A stretch of DNA of 64,000 bases from Actinomadura barringtoniae (lineage in GTDB: Bacteria; Actinomycetota; Actinomycetes; Streptosporangiales; Streptosporangiaceae), in the NCBI RefSeq assembly GCF_017573505.1, contig NZ_JAGEOJ010000004.1:248001-312000 (forward strand). The letters are read 5' to 3'. A program made the position numbers and the translations under genes. Numbering within the stretch: the first letter of the stretch is position 1; each line of letters begins with the position of its first letter. The notes beneath the pieces were generated by a model that saw nothing but the letters and a program-made list of their open reading frames with translations, was not told the origin of the DNA and ran no database searches. Shown piece by piece: positions 33,740-41,656 of this stretch.

Positions 33740-34376
33740 GATGACCATCCTGCACGTGGCCGGGCGCCTCTCCTTCCCCCGAGGCGCGGTCGTGGTCCGT
33801 CCCCGTTTCCGGCCAGGCTTTCCCGGCGCGCTGGACGATCTGCACGCGAGCTTCGAACGCTGCCGGAGGCGGGGACCGGTCATGGTGGCCGGTGAGGGCC
33901 TCGGCGCGGGCATCGCGGCGGCCCTGCTGCTCAGGCTGCGCGACGAGGGCGCCGCGCTCCCCCGGTGCGCGGTGCTGGTGTCGGCGCTGCTCGACCTGGC
34001 CATGGACGCGCCCAGCCTGCTGCTCAACCAGAGCGCCGACCCGGAGTTCGACGCGGCCGCGCTGCGCGCGAGCGTGGCGGCCTACGCGGGGAACGTGCCG
34101 CTCGGCGATCCGCGCATCAGCGCGTTGCACGCCAACCTGCACGGGCTTCCGCCGCTGCTGCTCCTGGCGGCGGGCACCGACCCCCTCCTGGACGACTCGC
34201 TGGCGTTCGCCGCGCGAGCCGCCCGGTCGGGGGTCGCCGTGGATCTGTGCGTCAGCCCGGACGCGGGCGGCCTCCGGCTCGCCACCCGGGCGGCCATGGC
34301 CTCGGTCGGCGGTCAGGTCACGGCGCCCGCGGCCTTGAGGGCCAGGATCCGTTCCCATTCCATGCCGAGCTCCTGA
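33729..34376 (+). CDS. Alpha/beta-hydrolase relative lacking catalytic Ser and His
   Basis: 215 aa from GTG 33729 (ATG 33741 possible). The sequence follows the hormone-sensitive-lipase group: VMVAGEGLGAGIAAALLLRL where relatives have GDSAGGGLAAAL, then SALLDLAMDAPSLLLNQSAD, YAGNVPLGDPRISALHANLH and LPPLLLLAAGTDPLLDD. The nucleophile position is Gly57 in place of Ser (GEGLG), the HGGG oxyanion motif is missing, and the region after PDAGGLRL has no catalytic His; only the Asp loop remains. The frame is intact, without stops, so this appears to be a retained pseudoenzyme with a binding or regulatory role. Overlaps the preceding crotonase by 11 bp and the convergent CoA-transferase by 64 bp. Confidence 0.7.
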   Translation: MASEMTILHVAGRLSFPRGAVVVRPRFRPGFPGALDDLHASFERCRRRGPVMVAGEGLGAGIAAALLLRLRDEGAALPRCAVLVSALLDLAMDAPSLLLNQSADPEFDAAALRASVAAYAGNVPLGDPRISALHANLHGLPPLLLLAAGTDPLLDDSLAFAARAARSGVAVDLCVSPDAGGLRLATRAAMASVGGQVTAPAALRARIRSHSMPSS

Positions 34377-35518
34377 AGGATCTCCTCGGTCTGCGCCGCG
34401 AACTCCGGCGCGGACCGGAGCCGGGGGGCGGTGACGTCGAACTGCACCGGGCTCGCGGCCAGTTCGAGCTCGCCCGCCTGCAGCAGGTACTCGTTCGCCC
34501 GGACCTGTGCGTCCTCGCCGAGCTGGAGCGAGTCCTGCACCGGCGCCCAGGGCCCTGACAGGGTGGCGAACCGTTCGGTCCACTCGGCGAGCGTGCGCTT
34601 GGCGATGGCCTCGCTCAGCAGTTTCACGCCCGCCTCGGTGTTGGCGGCGATCTGCTCCGCGCCCGCGAAACGCGGGTCGTCGGCCAGGTCCGCGAGCCGG
34701 ACGTGGCGGCACACGTCGGCCCAGAACTTGCCGGGCTGCATCATGACGAAGGCCAGGTAGCGGTCATCGGCCGTGCGGTACAGGCCCGTGAGGGGATTGG
34801 TGGGCGAGCCGTGCACGCCCGGCTTGGTGCCGACCCACGCGGATCCGAGGTGCAGCGAGACCGCGATCGCGTGGCCCATCGACCACACGCCGCTGCCGAG
34901 CAGCGACACGTCCACGACGGAGGTCTCGCCGGTGCGCTCGCGCTGCAGCAGCGCCGCCGCGATGCCGCCCGCGAGGTTGGTGCCGGAGATGGTGTCACCG
35001 TACGCGGGCGCGGGCGGGCTGATCATCCCCTCGACGCCGGGCGGGGTGATGCTGGCGGCGGTCGCCGCACGGGCCCAGAACGCCGTCATGTCGTAGCCGC
35101 CCTTGTCCGCCTCGGCTCCGCGCGGCCCGAGCGCGCTCCCCCGCGCGTACACGATCGAGGGGTTCACCGCCCGGATGTCCTCGACGTCGATGCCGAGCTT
35201 GCGGCGGGCCTGCGGCAGGAAGCTGGTGAGGAAGACGTCGGCCCGGCGGGCGAGGTCGTACAGGACCTCCCTGCCCTCGGGACGCGCCATGTCCAGGCCG
35301 ATGCTGCGCTTGCCGCGGTTGGCGTGCTCGATGTTGGGGTTCGGGTCGCCCTCGACGCGGAACCTGCCGGTCTGGCGCAGGCCGCGCTGCGGGTCGCCGG
35401 TGACGGCGTGCTCCACCTTGATGACGTCGGCGCCCCAGTCGGCGAGCACGGCGCCCGCCGACGGGACGAAGCCGTACATGGCGACCTCGAGCACGCGGAT
35501 GCCGGCCAGGGGGCTCAT
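34313..35518 (-). CDS. Family III (CaiB/BaiF) CoA-transferase
   Basis: 401 aa, full length. GIRVLEVAMYGFVPSAGAVL and WGADVIKVEHAVTGDPQR at the N-terminus, HANRGKRSIGLDMARPEGRE, the catalytic Asp in DKGGYDMTAFWARAA, and VDVSLLGSGVWSMGHAIAVS in the second half. It transfers CoA between carboxylic acids, or racemises alpha-methylacyl-CoA. ATG 35518 shares ATGA with the aldehyde dehydrogenase stop: together with the SDR they make the leftward operon 34313-37682. An aldehyde dehydrogenase and a CoA-transferase in series suggest alcohol to aldehyde to acid to CoA ester. Confidence 0.92.
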   Translation of the reverse strand: MSPLAGIRVLEVAMYGFVPSAGAVLADWGADVIKVEHAVTGDPQRGLRQTGRFRVEGDPNPNIEHANRGKRSIGLDMARPEGREVLYDLARRADVFLTSFLPQARRKLGIDVEDIRAVNPSIVYARGSALGPRGAEADKGGYDMTAFWARAATAASITPPGVEGMISPPAPAYGDTISGTNLAGGIAAALLQRERTGETSVVDVSLLGSGVWSMGHAIAVSLHLGSAWVGTKPGVHGSPTNPLTGLYRTADDRYLAFVMMQPGKFWADVCRHVRLADLADDPRFAGAEQIAANTEAGVKLLSEAIAKRTLAEWTERFATLSGPWAPVQDSLQLGEDAQVRANEYLLQAGELELAASPVQFDVTAPRLRSAPEFAAQTEEILQELGMEWERILALKAAGAVT

Positions 35519-36951
35519 CCGACCACCACCGCGAAGGTCTTGCGCTCCAGGAACTCCTCCAGGCCGGCGACGCCCATCTCCCTGCCGACGCCCGACTGCT
35601 TGTAGCCGCCGAACGGCGCGTCCGGGCCGAAGTAGTTGCCGCCGTTGATGCTGAAGGTCCCGCTGCGGATGCGCCGTGCCAGCGCGACGGCCCGTTCCTC
35701 GTCGGCGCTGTGCACCGCGCCGGACAGGCCGTAGATGGTGTTGTTGGCGATGCGCACCGCGTCGTCGTCGTCCTCGAACGCGATGACCGCGAGGACGGGC
35801 CCGAAGACCTCCTCCTGGGCGATCTCGCTGTCGGGGTCGACGTTGCTGAGCAGGGTCGGTTCGTAGAAGAAGCCGGGGTCCACCTTCTTGCCGCCGGTGA
35901 CCAGCGTCGCGCCCGCGGCGACCGCCCGCTGGACCATGCCGTCGACCTTGTCGCGCTGGCGTCCGCTGATGAGCGGCCCCATGTAGGTCTTGGGATCGGC
36001 GGGGTCGCCGTAGCTGACATGGGCGAGGGCGCCCGCGACCTGCTCGACGATCTCGTCGTGGCGTTCGCGCGGCACGAGCAGCCGGGTGGTGAGCGCGCAG
36101 CCCTGCCCCGCGTGCGAGCACACGGTGAACGCGGCGAACATCGCGGCCGAGGCCGGATCGGCGTCGTCGAGCACGACCATGGCCGACTTGCCGCCGAGCT
36201 CCAGGAACACCCGCTTCACCGTGCTGCTCGCCGACTCCATGATCGCGCGGCCGGTGGCGGTGGAGCCGGTGAAGCTGATCGCGTCCACGTCGGGATGGGC
36301 GGTGAGCAGCTGACCGACCGCGGGGCCCGGCGAGCTGATGACGTTGACGACGCCAGGCGGGATGCCCGTGTGCTCGGCGATGAGCTCGCCGAGCGCGAGC
36401 GTGATCAGCGGCGTGTCCGGGGAGGCCTTCAGCACGACCGTGCACCCGGCGGCGAGCGCGGGCGCCAGCTTGGCGAGCGCGAGCTGGTTCGGGTAGTTGT
36501 ACGGGATGATCGCGGCGACGACGCCCGCGGCCTCCTTCTCCACCCACCGCCGGTGGCGGCGGCCGTTGCTCTCGACCTCGGCGAGGTCCTCCCGGAACGA
36601 GAAGTCCGCCAGCAGGTCGGCGTAGTAGCGGACGATCTCGATGGGGATGTCGAGCTGGTTGCCGTGGGTGAGCATGCGGGGCGCGCCGGCCTCGGCGATC
36701 GTCAGCTCGCGCAGCTCCTCCTTGTGCTCGACCAGGACCTGGTGCAGCCGGTCCAGGCACCGGGCGCGCAGCTCGGTGTCGGTCGCCCAGCCCGTGGTGT
36801 CGAAGGCCCTGCGGGCGGCGGCGACGGCCGCCTCGGTGTCGGCCGCCGTGGCCTCGGGGGCCTGGCCGACCTCCTGCCCCGTCGCCGGGTTGAGAGAGGT
36901 GAACGTGCGCGTGGACTCGACGAGCTTGCCGTCGATGAGCATCCGTTTCAC
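35515..36951 (-). CDS. Aldehyde dehydrogenase
   Basis: 478 aa NAD(P)-dependent ALDH. Motifs: AAIIPYNYPNQLALAKLAPA (cofactor), SFTGSTATGRAIMESAS, FLELGGKSAMVVLDD (general-base Glu), SHAGQGCALTTRLLVP (catalytic Cys), EEVFGPVLAVIAFEDDDDAV and GPDAPFGGYKQSGVGREMG. All residues needed for aldehyde oxidation are present. GYKQSGVG indicates the broad betaine/aromatic aldehyde group. It overlaps both neighbours by 4 bp, so the SDR (alcohol oxidation), ALDH and CoA-transferase are coupled. Confidence 0.95.
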   Translation of the reverse strand: MKRMLIDGKLVESTRTFTSLNPATGQEVGQAPEATAADTEAAVAAARRAFDTTGWATDTELRARCLDRLHQVLVEHKEELRELTIAEAGAPRMLTHGNQLDIPIEIVRYYADLLADFSFREDLAEVESNGRRHRRWVEKEAAGVVAAIIPYNYPNQLALAKLAPALAAGCTVVLKASPDTPLITLALGELIAEHTGIPPGVVNVISSPGPAVGQLLTAHPDVDAISFTGSTATGRAIMESASSTVKRVFLELGGKSAMVVLDDADPASAAMFAAFTVCSHAGQGCALTTRLLVPRERHDEIVEQVAGALAHVSYGDPADPKTYMGPLISGRQRDKVDGMVQRAVAAGATLVTGGKKVDPGFFYEPTLLSNVDPDSEIAQEEVFGPVLAVIAFEDDDDAVRIANNTIYGLSGAVHSADEERAVALARRIRSGTFSINGGNYFGPDAPFGGYKQSGVGREMGVAGLEEFLERKTFAVVVG

Positions 36952-37682
36952 AGCCGCACCACGTGTCCGCCGTCGACGCTGACGACCTGCCCGGTCAGCC
37001 AGCTCGCCTCGTCCGACAGCAGGAACAGCGCCGTTCCGGCGATGTCGGCCGGCGTGCCCATGCGTTTGATGGCCAGGCCCTGCACCATCGCGTTCCGGTA
37101 CTCCTCCGGCATGATGTCGCGGGTCGCCTCGGTGTCGGTCGGGCCGGGCGCGACACCGTTCACGCGGATGCCGCGCGGGCCGAGCTCGGCGGCCAGGGAC
37201 GCCGTCAGGTGGTTCAGGCCCGCCTTGGCCAGGCCGTAGTAGCCGCTCGCCATCCAGGCCGCCGTCGACGACTGGTTCACGATGGCGGCGCCTTCGCCCA
37301 TGTGGGGGATCACGGCGCGGGTGCAGTACAGCGCGCCCATGAGGTTCACCCGCAGGAAGCGTTCGAGGTAGTCCAGGTCGACCGTGGTCAGCCCGTCGCG
37401 CCGCATGCCCTGGAAGATGGCCGCGTTGTTGATCAGATAGTCGATCCGGCCGAACTCCTCGGCGGTGCGGGCGGCCATCGCCGCGGCCGAATCAGGGTCG
37501 CCCACGTCCACGCGGACGAACATGGCCGGCGGGCCGAGCTCCTTGGCCACCCGCTCGCCGCGTTCTTCGTCGATCTCGGCGACCACCACGCGCGCGCCCT
37601 CGGCCGCGAGCGCCCGGGCGTATCCCGCCCCGATGCCCTGGCCTGCGCCGGTGACGATCGCGACCTTCTCCGCAAACCGCAT
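36948..37682 (-). CDS. Short-chain dehydrogenase/reductase
   Basis: 244 aa classical SDR. VAIVTGAGQGIGAGYARALA (TGxxxGxG), Asp in VVVAEIDEERG pointing to NAD, LINNAAIFQGM (NNAG variant), catalytic Ser in VNQSSTAAWMAS and YYGLAKAGLNH (Tyr-x3-Lys), and the C-terminal GQVVSVDGGHVVRL. Probably oxidises an alcohol that the coupled aldehyde dehydrogenase then takes further. First gene of the leftward operon 34313-37682, divergent from the SDR at 37834; the two share the promoter region with two weak operators. Confidence 0.92.
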   Translation of the reverse strand: MRFAEKVAIVTGAGQGIGAGYARALAAEGARVVVAEIDEERGERVAKELGPPAMFVRVDVGDPDSAAAMAARTAEEFGRIDYLINNAAIFQGMRRDGLTTVDLDYLERFLRVNLMGALYCTRAVIPHMGEGAAIVNQSSTAAWMASGYYGLAKAGLNHLTASLAAELGPRGIRVNGVAPGPTDTEATRDIMPEEYRNAMVQGLAIKRMGTPADIAGTALFLLSDEASWLTGQVVSVDGGHVVRL

Positions 37683-37703
37683 CCCGCCTCCTCATCGATG
37701 GGT

Positions 37704-37785
37704 GGAAACTACATTCTCATTGAATGCAAATCAACATCCGCACTCTTGCCCTTCACGCCGCCGACAATCGGAGAGTATGGTTCTC
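37704..37785. promoter_or_regulatory. Two imperfect island operators in the SDR/SDR divergent gap
   Basis: GAGAGTATGGTTCTC (37771-37785) keeps ten of the twelve half-site bases of GAGAAT-NNN-ATTCTC; GGAAACTACATTCTC (37704-37718) keeps the full right half-site ATTCTC. They face the rightward operon starting at 37834 and the leftward one starting at 37682. Weaker than the other copies, so these operons may be less tightly controlled. Confidence 0.55.
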
Positions 37786-37833
37786 GCAGTCGAGAAGGGA
37801 GATCTCCATGCCGGTTCCCGACAGGGCGCCCTC

Positions 37834-38541
37834 ATGACGACGACCGCCGTGGTGACGGGCGGCGCCTCGGGCATCGGCCTGGCCATCAGCGAACGGCTGC
37901 GCGCCGACGGCCACCGGGTGGCGACGCTCGATCTCAACCCGTCAGGCGAGGCGCACTCCTACAAGGCCGACGTGACCGACCGGGACCAGATCGACGCCGC
38001 GCTGGCCGAGGTGCGGGCGAACCTGGGGCCGGTCGCCATCCTGGTGAACGCGGCCGGGATGGACGGGTTCAAGCGCTTCACCGAGATCGGCTTCGACCGC
38101 TGGCAGCGCGTCATCGACGTCAACCTGAACGGCGTCTTCCACTGCGTCCAGGCCGTGCTCCCCGACATGCTCGAGGCGGGCTGGGGCCGGATCGTCAACA
38201 TCTCGTCCTCCAGCGCGCAGTCGGGCCAGCAGTACATGGCGCACTACGTGGCGGCCAAGGCCGCGGTCAACGGGCTGACCAAGGCCCTGGCCCTGGAGTT
38301 CGGTCCGGCCGGCATCACGGTCAACGCGGTCCCGCCGGGCTTCATCGACACACCGATGCTGCGCCGCGCCGAAGAGCGCGAGCTGCTGGGCGGAACGGTC
38401 GAGGACCACATCCGTCGCACGCCCGTCCGCCGCGTCGGCCGCCCCGAGGACATCGCCGCCGCGTGCGCGTTCCTGGTCTCCGAGGAAGCCGGTTACATCA
38501 CCGGGCAGATCCTCGGCGTGAACGGCGGGCGGAACACATGA
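37834..38541 (+). CDS. Short-chain dehydrogenase/reductase
   Basis: 235 aa from ATG 37834 (MTTTAVVTGG). AVVTGGASGIGLAISERL (TGxxxGxG), Asp in VATLDLNPSG (NAD), LVNAAGMDGFKRF, catalytic Ser in VNISSSSAQSG, HYVAAKAAVNGLT (Tyr-x3-Lys) and the end GQILGVNGGRNT. FabG-like; a beta-hydroxyacyl-CoA dehydrogenase role fits the operon. The ATG at 37808 is out of frame with this protein and opens only a 9-codon reading. Heads the seven-gene rightward operon 37834-44644. Confidence 0.9.
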   Translation: MTTTAVVTGGASGIGLAISERLRADGHRVATLDLNPSGEAHSYKADVTDRDQIDAALAEVRANLGPVAILVNAAGMDGFKRFTEIGFDRWQRVIDVNLNGVFHCVQAVLPDMLEAGWGRIVNISSSSAQSGQQYMAHYVAAKAAVNGLTKALALEFGPAGITVNAVPPGFIDTPMLRRAEERELLGGTVEDHIRRTPVRRVGRPEDIAAACAFLVSEEAGYITGQILGVNGGRNT

Positions 38542-39065
38542 CCCAGCCCGTGAGCCGCGTGGCCCCGCTCCCGCACGCCGAATGGGACACCGAGGCCCTC
38601 TCGGTGCTGGCCCCCGGGCGGCGGCTCCCGCCGAACAACGTGCTCGGGCTGCTGGCCCGGCACCCCGACCTGGCCAGGGCGTTCCTCACGTTCAACAAGC
38701 ATCTGCTGGTCACCTCGACGCTGCCGGTCCGCGTCCGGGAGCTCGCCGTGCTGCGGACGGCCTGGCGGCGGCGCTGCCGGTACGAGTGGTCGCAGCACGT
38801 GGCCATCGCCCGCCGCGCGGGAGTGACCGAGGAGGAGATCGCCCAGGTCCGCGCCGGGACCCTGGCGCCGATCTGCGCGGCGGTGGACGAGATCGAGGGG
38901 GACTCCCGCCTTTCCGAGGAGACCTACCGGGCGCTCGCCGCCGACCTGGACGACCGCCAGCTCATGGACCTGGTCTTCACCGTCGGCGCGTACGGGATGC
39001 TCGCCGCCGCGCTCAACACCTTCGACGTCGAGCTCGAACCCGGCCAGTCCGACGAGGACTTCTAG
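38538..39065 (+). CDS. Carboxymuconolactone decarboxylase-like (AhpD fold) protein
   Basis: 175 aa. AhpD/CMD fold: LLARHPDLARAFLTFNKHLL, STLPVRVRELAVLRTAWRRR, RCRYEWSQHVAIARRAGVTE and DRQLMDLVFTVGAYGMLAAA. The core reads C-R-Y-E-W-x2-H, the form common in actinobacterial CMD-like proteins next to acyl-CoA genes, and lacks the CxxC redox pair of AhpD. It may be a decarboxylase, isomerase or hydrolase of a cyclic intermediate; the function is not known. Shares ATGA with the SDR stop; 11 bp before the DUF35-thiolase fusion gene. Confidence 0.82.
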   Translation: MTQPVSRVAPLPHAEWDTEALSVLAPGRRLPPNNVLGLLARHPDLARAFLTFNKHLLVTSTLPVRVRELAVLRTAWRRRCRYEWSQHVAIARRAGVTEEEIAQVRAGTLAPICAAVDEIEGDSRLSEETYRALAADLDDRQLMDLVFTVGAYGMLAAALNTFDVELEPGQSDEDF

Positions 39066-39076
39066 AAGGAGGCGAC

Positions 39077-40747
39077 GTGGCCGAGGCCCCGGGCCGACCG
39101 CTGCCACTGCTCACCTTGGCGAACGAGTTCTTCTGGACGTCCGGCGCCGACGGGCGGCTGCGGTTCCAGGAGTGCCAGGCGTGCGCGACGCTGATCCATC
39201 CACCGCAGCCGGTGTGCCGGTACTGCCGCGGCGACCGGCTGGGAGTCCGGGAGGTCTCCGGGTTCGCGACGCTGATCGGGTTCACCGTCAACCACCGGTT
39301 CAGCCTGCCCGGTCTCCCCGCCCCCTACGTCGTCGCGCAGGTGGCCGTCGAGGAGGACCCGCGCGTCCGGCTGACGACGAACGCGGTGGAGTGCGATCCC
39401 GGTGAGCTGGAGCTGGGCATGCGGATGGAGGTCGTCTTCGAGCACCTCGAAGACGTGTGGCTGCCGCTGTTCCGTCCCGCCGCGGAACAGCGGCGGCCCG
39501 CGCCCGCCGCTCTGCCCCACGACGACATCGAGCCGGAGCGGATGGCCGTGCGGGTCCGGCAGATGGTCACCGCGGACAAGTTCGAGGACCGAGCCGCCAT
39601 CACCGGCATCGGCGCGTCGAGGATCGGCCGACGCCTGATGGTGCCGCCGCTGTCGCTGACCGTGGACGCCTGCATGGAGGCGATCGCCGACGCGGGCCTG
39701 GAGGTCGCCGACATCGACGGCCTCGCCACCTACCCCGGCGCCGGGCTGAACGTCGGCGGCTTCGGCGAGGGCGGCGTGACGGCGCTGGAGTCGGCGCTCG
39801 GCGCCCGGCCCACCTGGTACAACGGCGGCGCCGAGACGTTCGGGCCGGGTGGCTCGCTGATCGCGGCGATGCTGGCCGTCGCCGGTGGCCTGGCCCGGCA
39901 CGTGCTGTGCTTCCGGACGTTGTGGGAGGCCACGCACGGCGAGCTGATGCGGCAGGGCAGGCTCCCCCGGCCCGCCGGTGAACGCACGACCAGCTGGCAG
40001 CACCCGTTCGGGGCGATCTCGGCGGCGCACACCCTGGCCCAGAACGCCCAGCGGCACTTCCACCGGTACGGTACGACGCGGGAGACGCTCGGGTGGATCG
40101 CGCTCAACCAGCGCGCCAACGCGGGCCTCAACCCGGCGGCGATCTACCGGTCCCCGATGACGATGGACGACTACCTGACCGCCCGGCCGATCACCACGCC
40201 GTTCGGGCTGTACGACTGCGACGTGCCCTGCGACGGAGCCATCGCCGTCATCGTCTCCGCCGCCGACGCGGCCGCCGACTCCCCTCGCCCGCCCGTCCGG
40301 GTGGAGGCGGTCGGCACGCAGATCACCGAACGCCTGGACTGGGACCAGAGCACGCTGACGCACGAGCCGCAGGTGCTCGGCCAGGCCGCGCACCTGTGGA
40401 CGCGCACCTCGCTGCGGCCGCAGGACGTGGACGTGGCGCTGCTGTACGACGGGTTCACCTTCAACTGCCTGTCGTGGATCGAGGCGCTCGGCTTCTGCGG
40501 CATCGGCGAGGCGAAGGACTTCCTGGACGGCGGCAAGAACATCGCGCGCGACGGGCAACTGCCGCTCAACACCCACGGCGGCCAGCTGTCGCACGGGCGC
40601 ACGCACGGCATGGGCCTGATCCACGAGGCCATTGTGCAGCTGCGCGGGGACGGCGGCGCGCGGCAGGTCAAGGACGCCGAGGTCGCCGTCGTCAGCAGCG
40701 GCGGGCTCACCCCGAGCGGCGTCCTGCTCCTGCGGAACGGCTCGTGA
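39077..40747 (+). CDS. DUF35-thiolase fusion (putative acyl-CoA retro-aldolase)
   Basis: 556 aa from GTG 39077, with AGAAGGAGG upstream. Residues 1-~140 are a DUF35 module: rubredoxin-like zinc knuckle with C33, C36, C47 and C50 (CX2CX10CX2C), then the OB fold (FATLIGFTVNHRFSLPGLPA). Residues from ~165 on are an SCP-x/Ltp-type thiolase-like domain (AITGIGASRIGRRLMVPPLS). The thiolase Cys is absent; LLYDGFTFNCLSW with Tyr457 and NTHGGQLSHGRTHGMG match the aldolase group. In steroid catabolism Ltp2 and the DUF35 part of ChsH2 are separate chains that together cleave a side chain by retro-aldol reaction; here they are joined. By analogy it releases a short acyl-CoA or keto acid fragment from a bulky hydroxyacyl-CoA. 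Confidence 0.9.
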   Translation: MAEAPGRPLPLLTLANEFFWTSGADGRLRFQECQACATLIHPPQPVCRYCRGDRLGVREVSGFATLIGFTVNHRFSLPGLPAPYVVAQVAVEEDPRVRLTTNAVECDPGELELGMRMEVVFEHLEDVWLPLFRPAAEQRRPAPAALPHDDIEPERMAVRVRQMVTADKFEDRAAITGIGASRIGRRLMVPPLSLTVDACMEAIADAGLEVADIDGLATYPGAGLNVGGFGEGGVTALESALGARPTWYNGGAETFGPGGSLIAAMLAVAGGLARHVLCFRTLWEATHGELMRQGRLPRPAGERTTSWQHPFGAISAAHTLAQNAQRHFHRYGTTRETLGWIALNQRANAGLNPAAIYRSPMTMDDYLTARPITTPFGLYDCDVPCDGAIAVIVSAADAAADSPRPPVRVEAVGTQITERLDWDQSTLTHEPQVLGQAAHLWTRTSLRPQDVDVALLYDGFTFNCLSWIEALGFCGIGEAKDFLDGGKNIARDGQLPLNTHGGQLSHGRTHGMGLIHEAIVQLRGDGGARQVKDAEVAVVSSGGLTPSGVLLLRNGS

Positions 40748-40789
40748 CGCCATGGACCACCTCGAAGAGCAGCAGATGTGAGGAGCCGC

Positions 40790-41656
40790 ATGGATCTGGA
40801 ATTCGACGACGACCAGCGGCTGCTCCAGCAGTCGGTGCGCGAGACCCTGAAGAGGTCCCGGTCCGAGCCCGAGAAGCGGCTCTGGTCGCGCTACCAGGAG
40901 CTGGGCTGGCTGGACGCGCCGCCCGTGGAGCTGGCGATCGTCCTTGAAGAGCTCGGATACGCCGCCGACCCGACGCCGTTCCTGGCGACCACGACCTGGT
41001 TCGCGCCGCTCGCCGGGCGGCTGCCCGACGGATCGGGGACCGGCGTGTTCGACGGGACAGGCCGCTACGTGCTGGACGCCGACCGCGCCGACGAGGTCGC
41101 GCTGCTCACTCCCGACGGCGTGACGGTCGTGCGCGGCGCCGACCTGACGGCCGAACGGATCGAGACCCTGGACCCGACCCTGCACGTCGCACACCTCACC
41201 GGGGACGGGGCGCCCGAGTTGACCGCCGGGGTGCCCGACCTCGCGCTCATGGGGCTGGCGATCACCACGGTCGGCGCGTGCCGACGCGTGCTGGACCTCA
41301 CCGTCGCCCACGTCCGGCAGCGCGAGCAGTTCGGCGTGCCGATCGGCTCGTTCCAGGCGGTCAAGCACAAGGCGGCGGACATGTACGTCGCGATCGAGCG
41401 GGCGCGGGCGCTCGCCTACTTCTCCGCGCTGACCATCGCCGAGGACGACCCGCGACGCGGCCGGGCCGCGACGATGGCCAAGGCCGCGGCCGGCGAGTGC
41501 CAGCGGCTGGTCTTCCGGAACGGTTTCCAGCTGTTCGGAGCCATGGGCTACACGTGGGAGAACGAGCTCCAGATCTATCTGAAGCGGGCGATGGCGGGCG
41601 ACCTGCTGCTCGGACCTGCGTCGGTGCACAGGAAGGCGTTGCTGGCATGGACCTGA
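40790..41656 (+). CDS. Acyl-CoA dehydrogenase, smaller subunit of a pair
   Basis: 288 aa from ATG 40790 (AGGAG just upstream; GTG 40778 is less likely). N-terminal helix LEFDDDQRLLQQSVRETLKR; C-terminal domain VAHVRQREQFGVPIGSFQAV, KHKAADMYVAIERARALAYF, and FRNGFQLFGAMGYTWENELQ. The GAMGYTWE loop is typical of small FadE subunits in actinobacteria. It overlaps the larger subunit by 10 bp (translational coupling), giving the third such pair in the island. Confidence 0.92.
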   Translation: MDLEFDDDQRLLQQSVRETLKRSRSEPEKRLWSRYQELGWLDAPPVELAIVLEELGYAADPTPFLATTTWFAPLAGRLPDGSGTGVFDGTGRYVLDADRADEVALLTPDGVTVVRGADLTAERIETLDPTLHVAHLTGDGAPELTAGVPDLALMGLAITTVGACRRVLDLTVAHVRQREQFGVPIGSFQAVKHKAADMYVAIERARALAYFSALTIAEDDPRRGRAATMAKAAAGECQRLVFRNGFQLFGAMGYTWENELQIYLKRAMAGDLLLGPASVHRKALLAWT

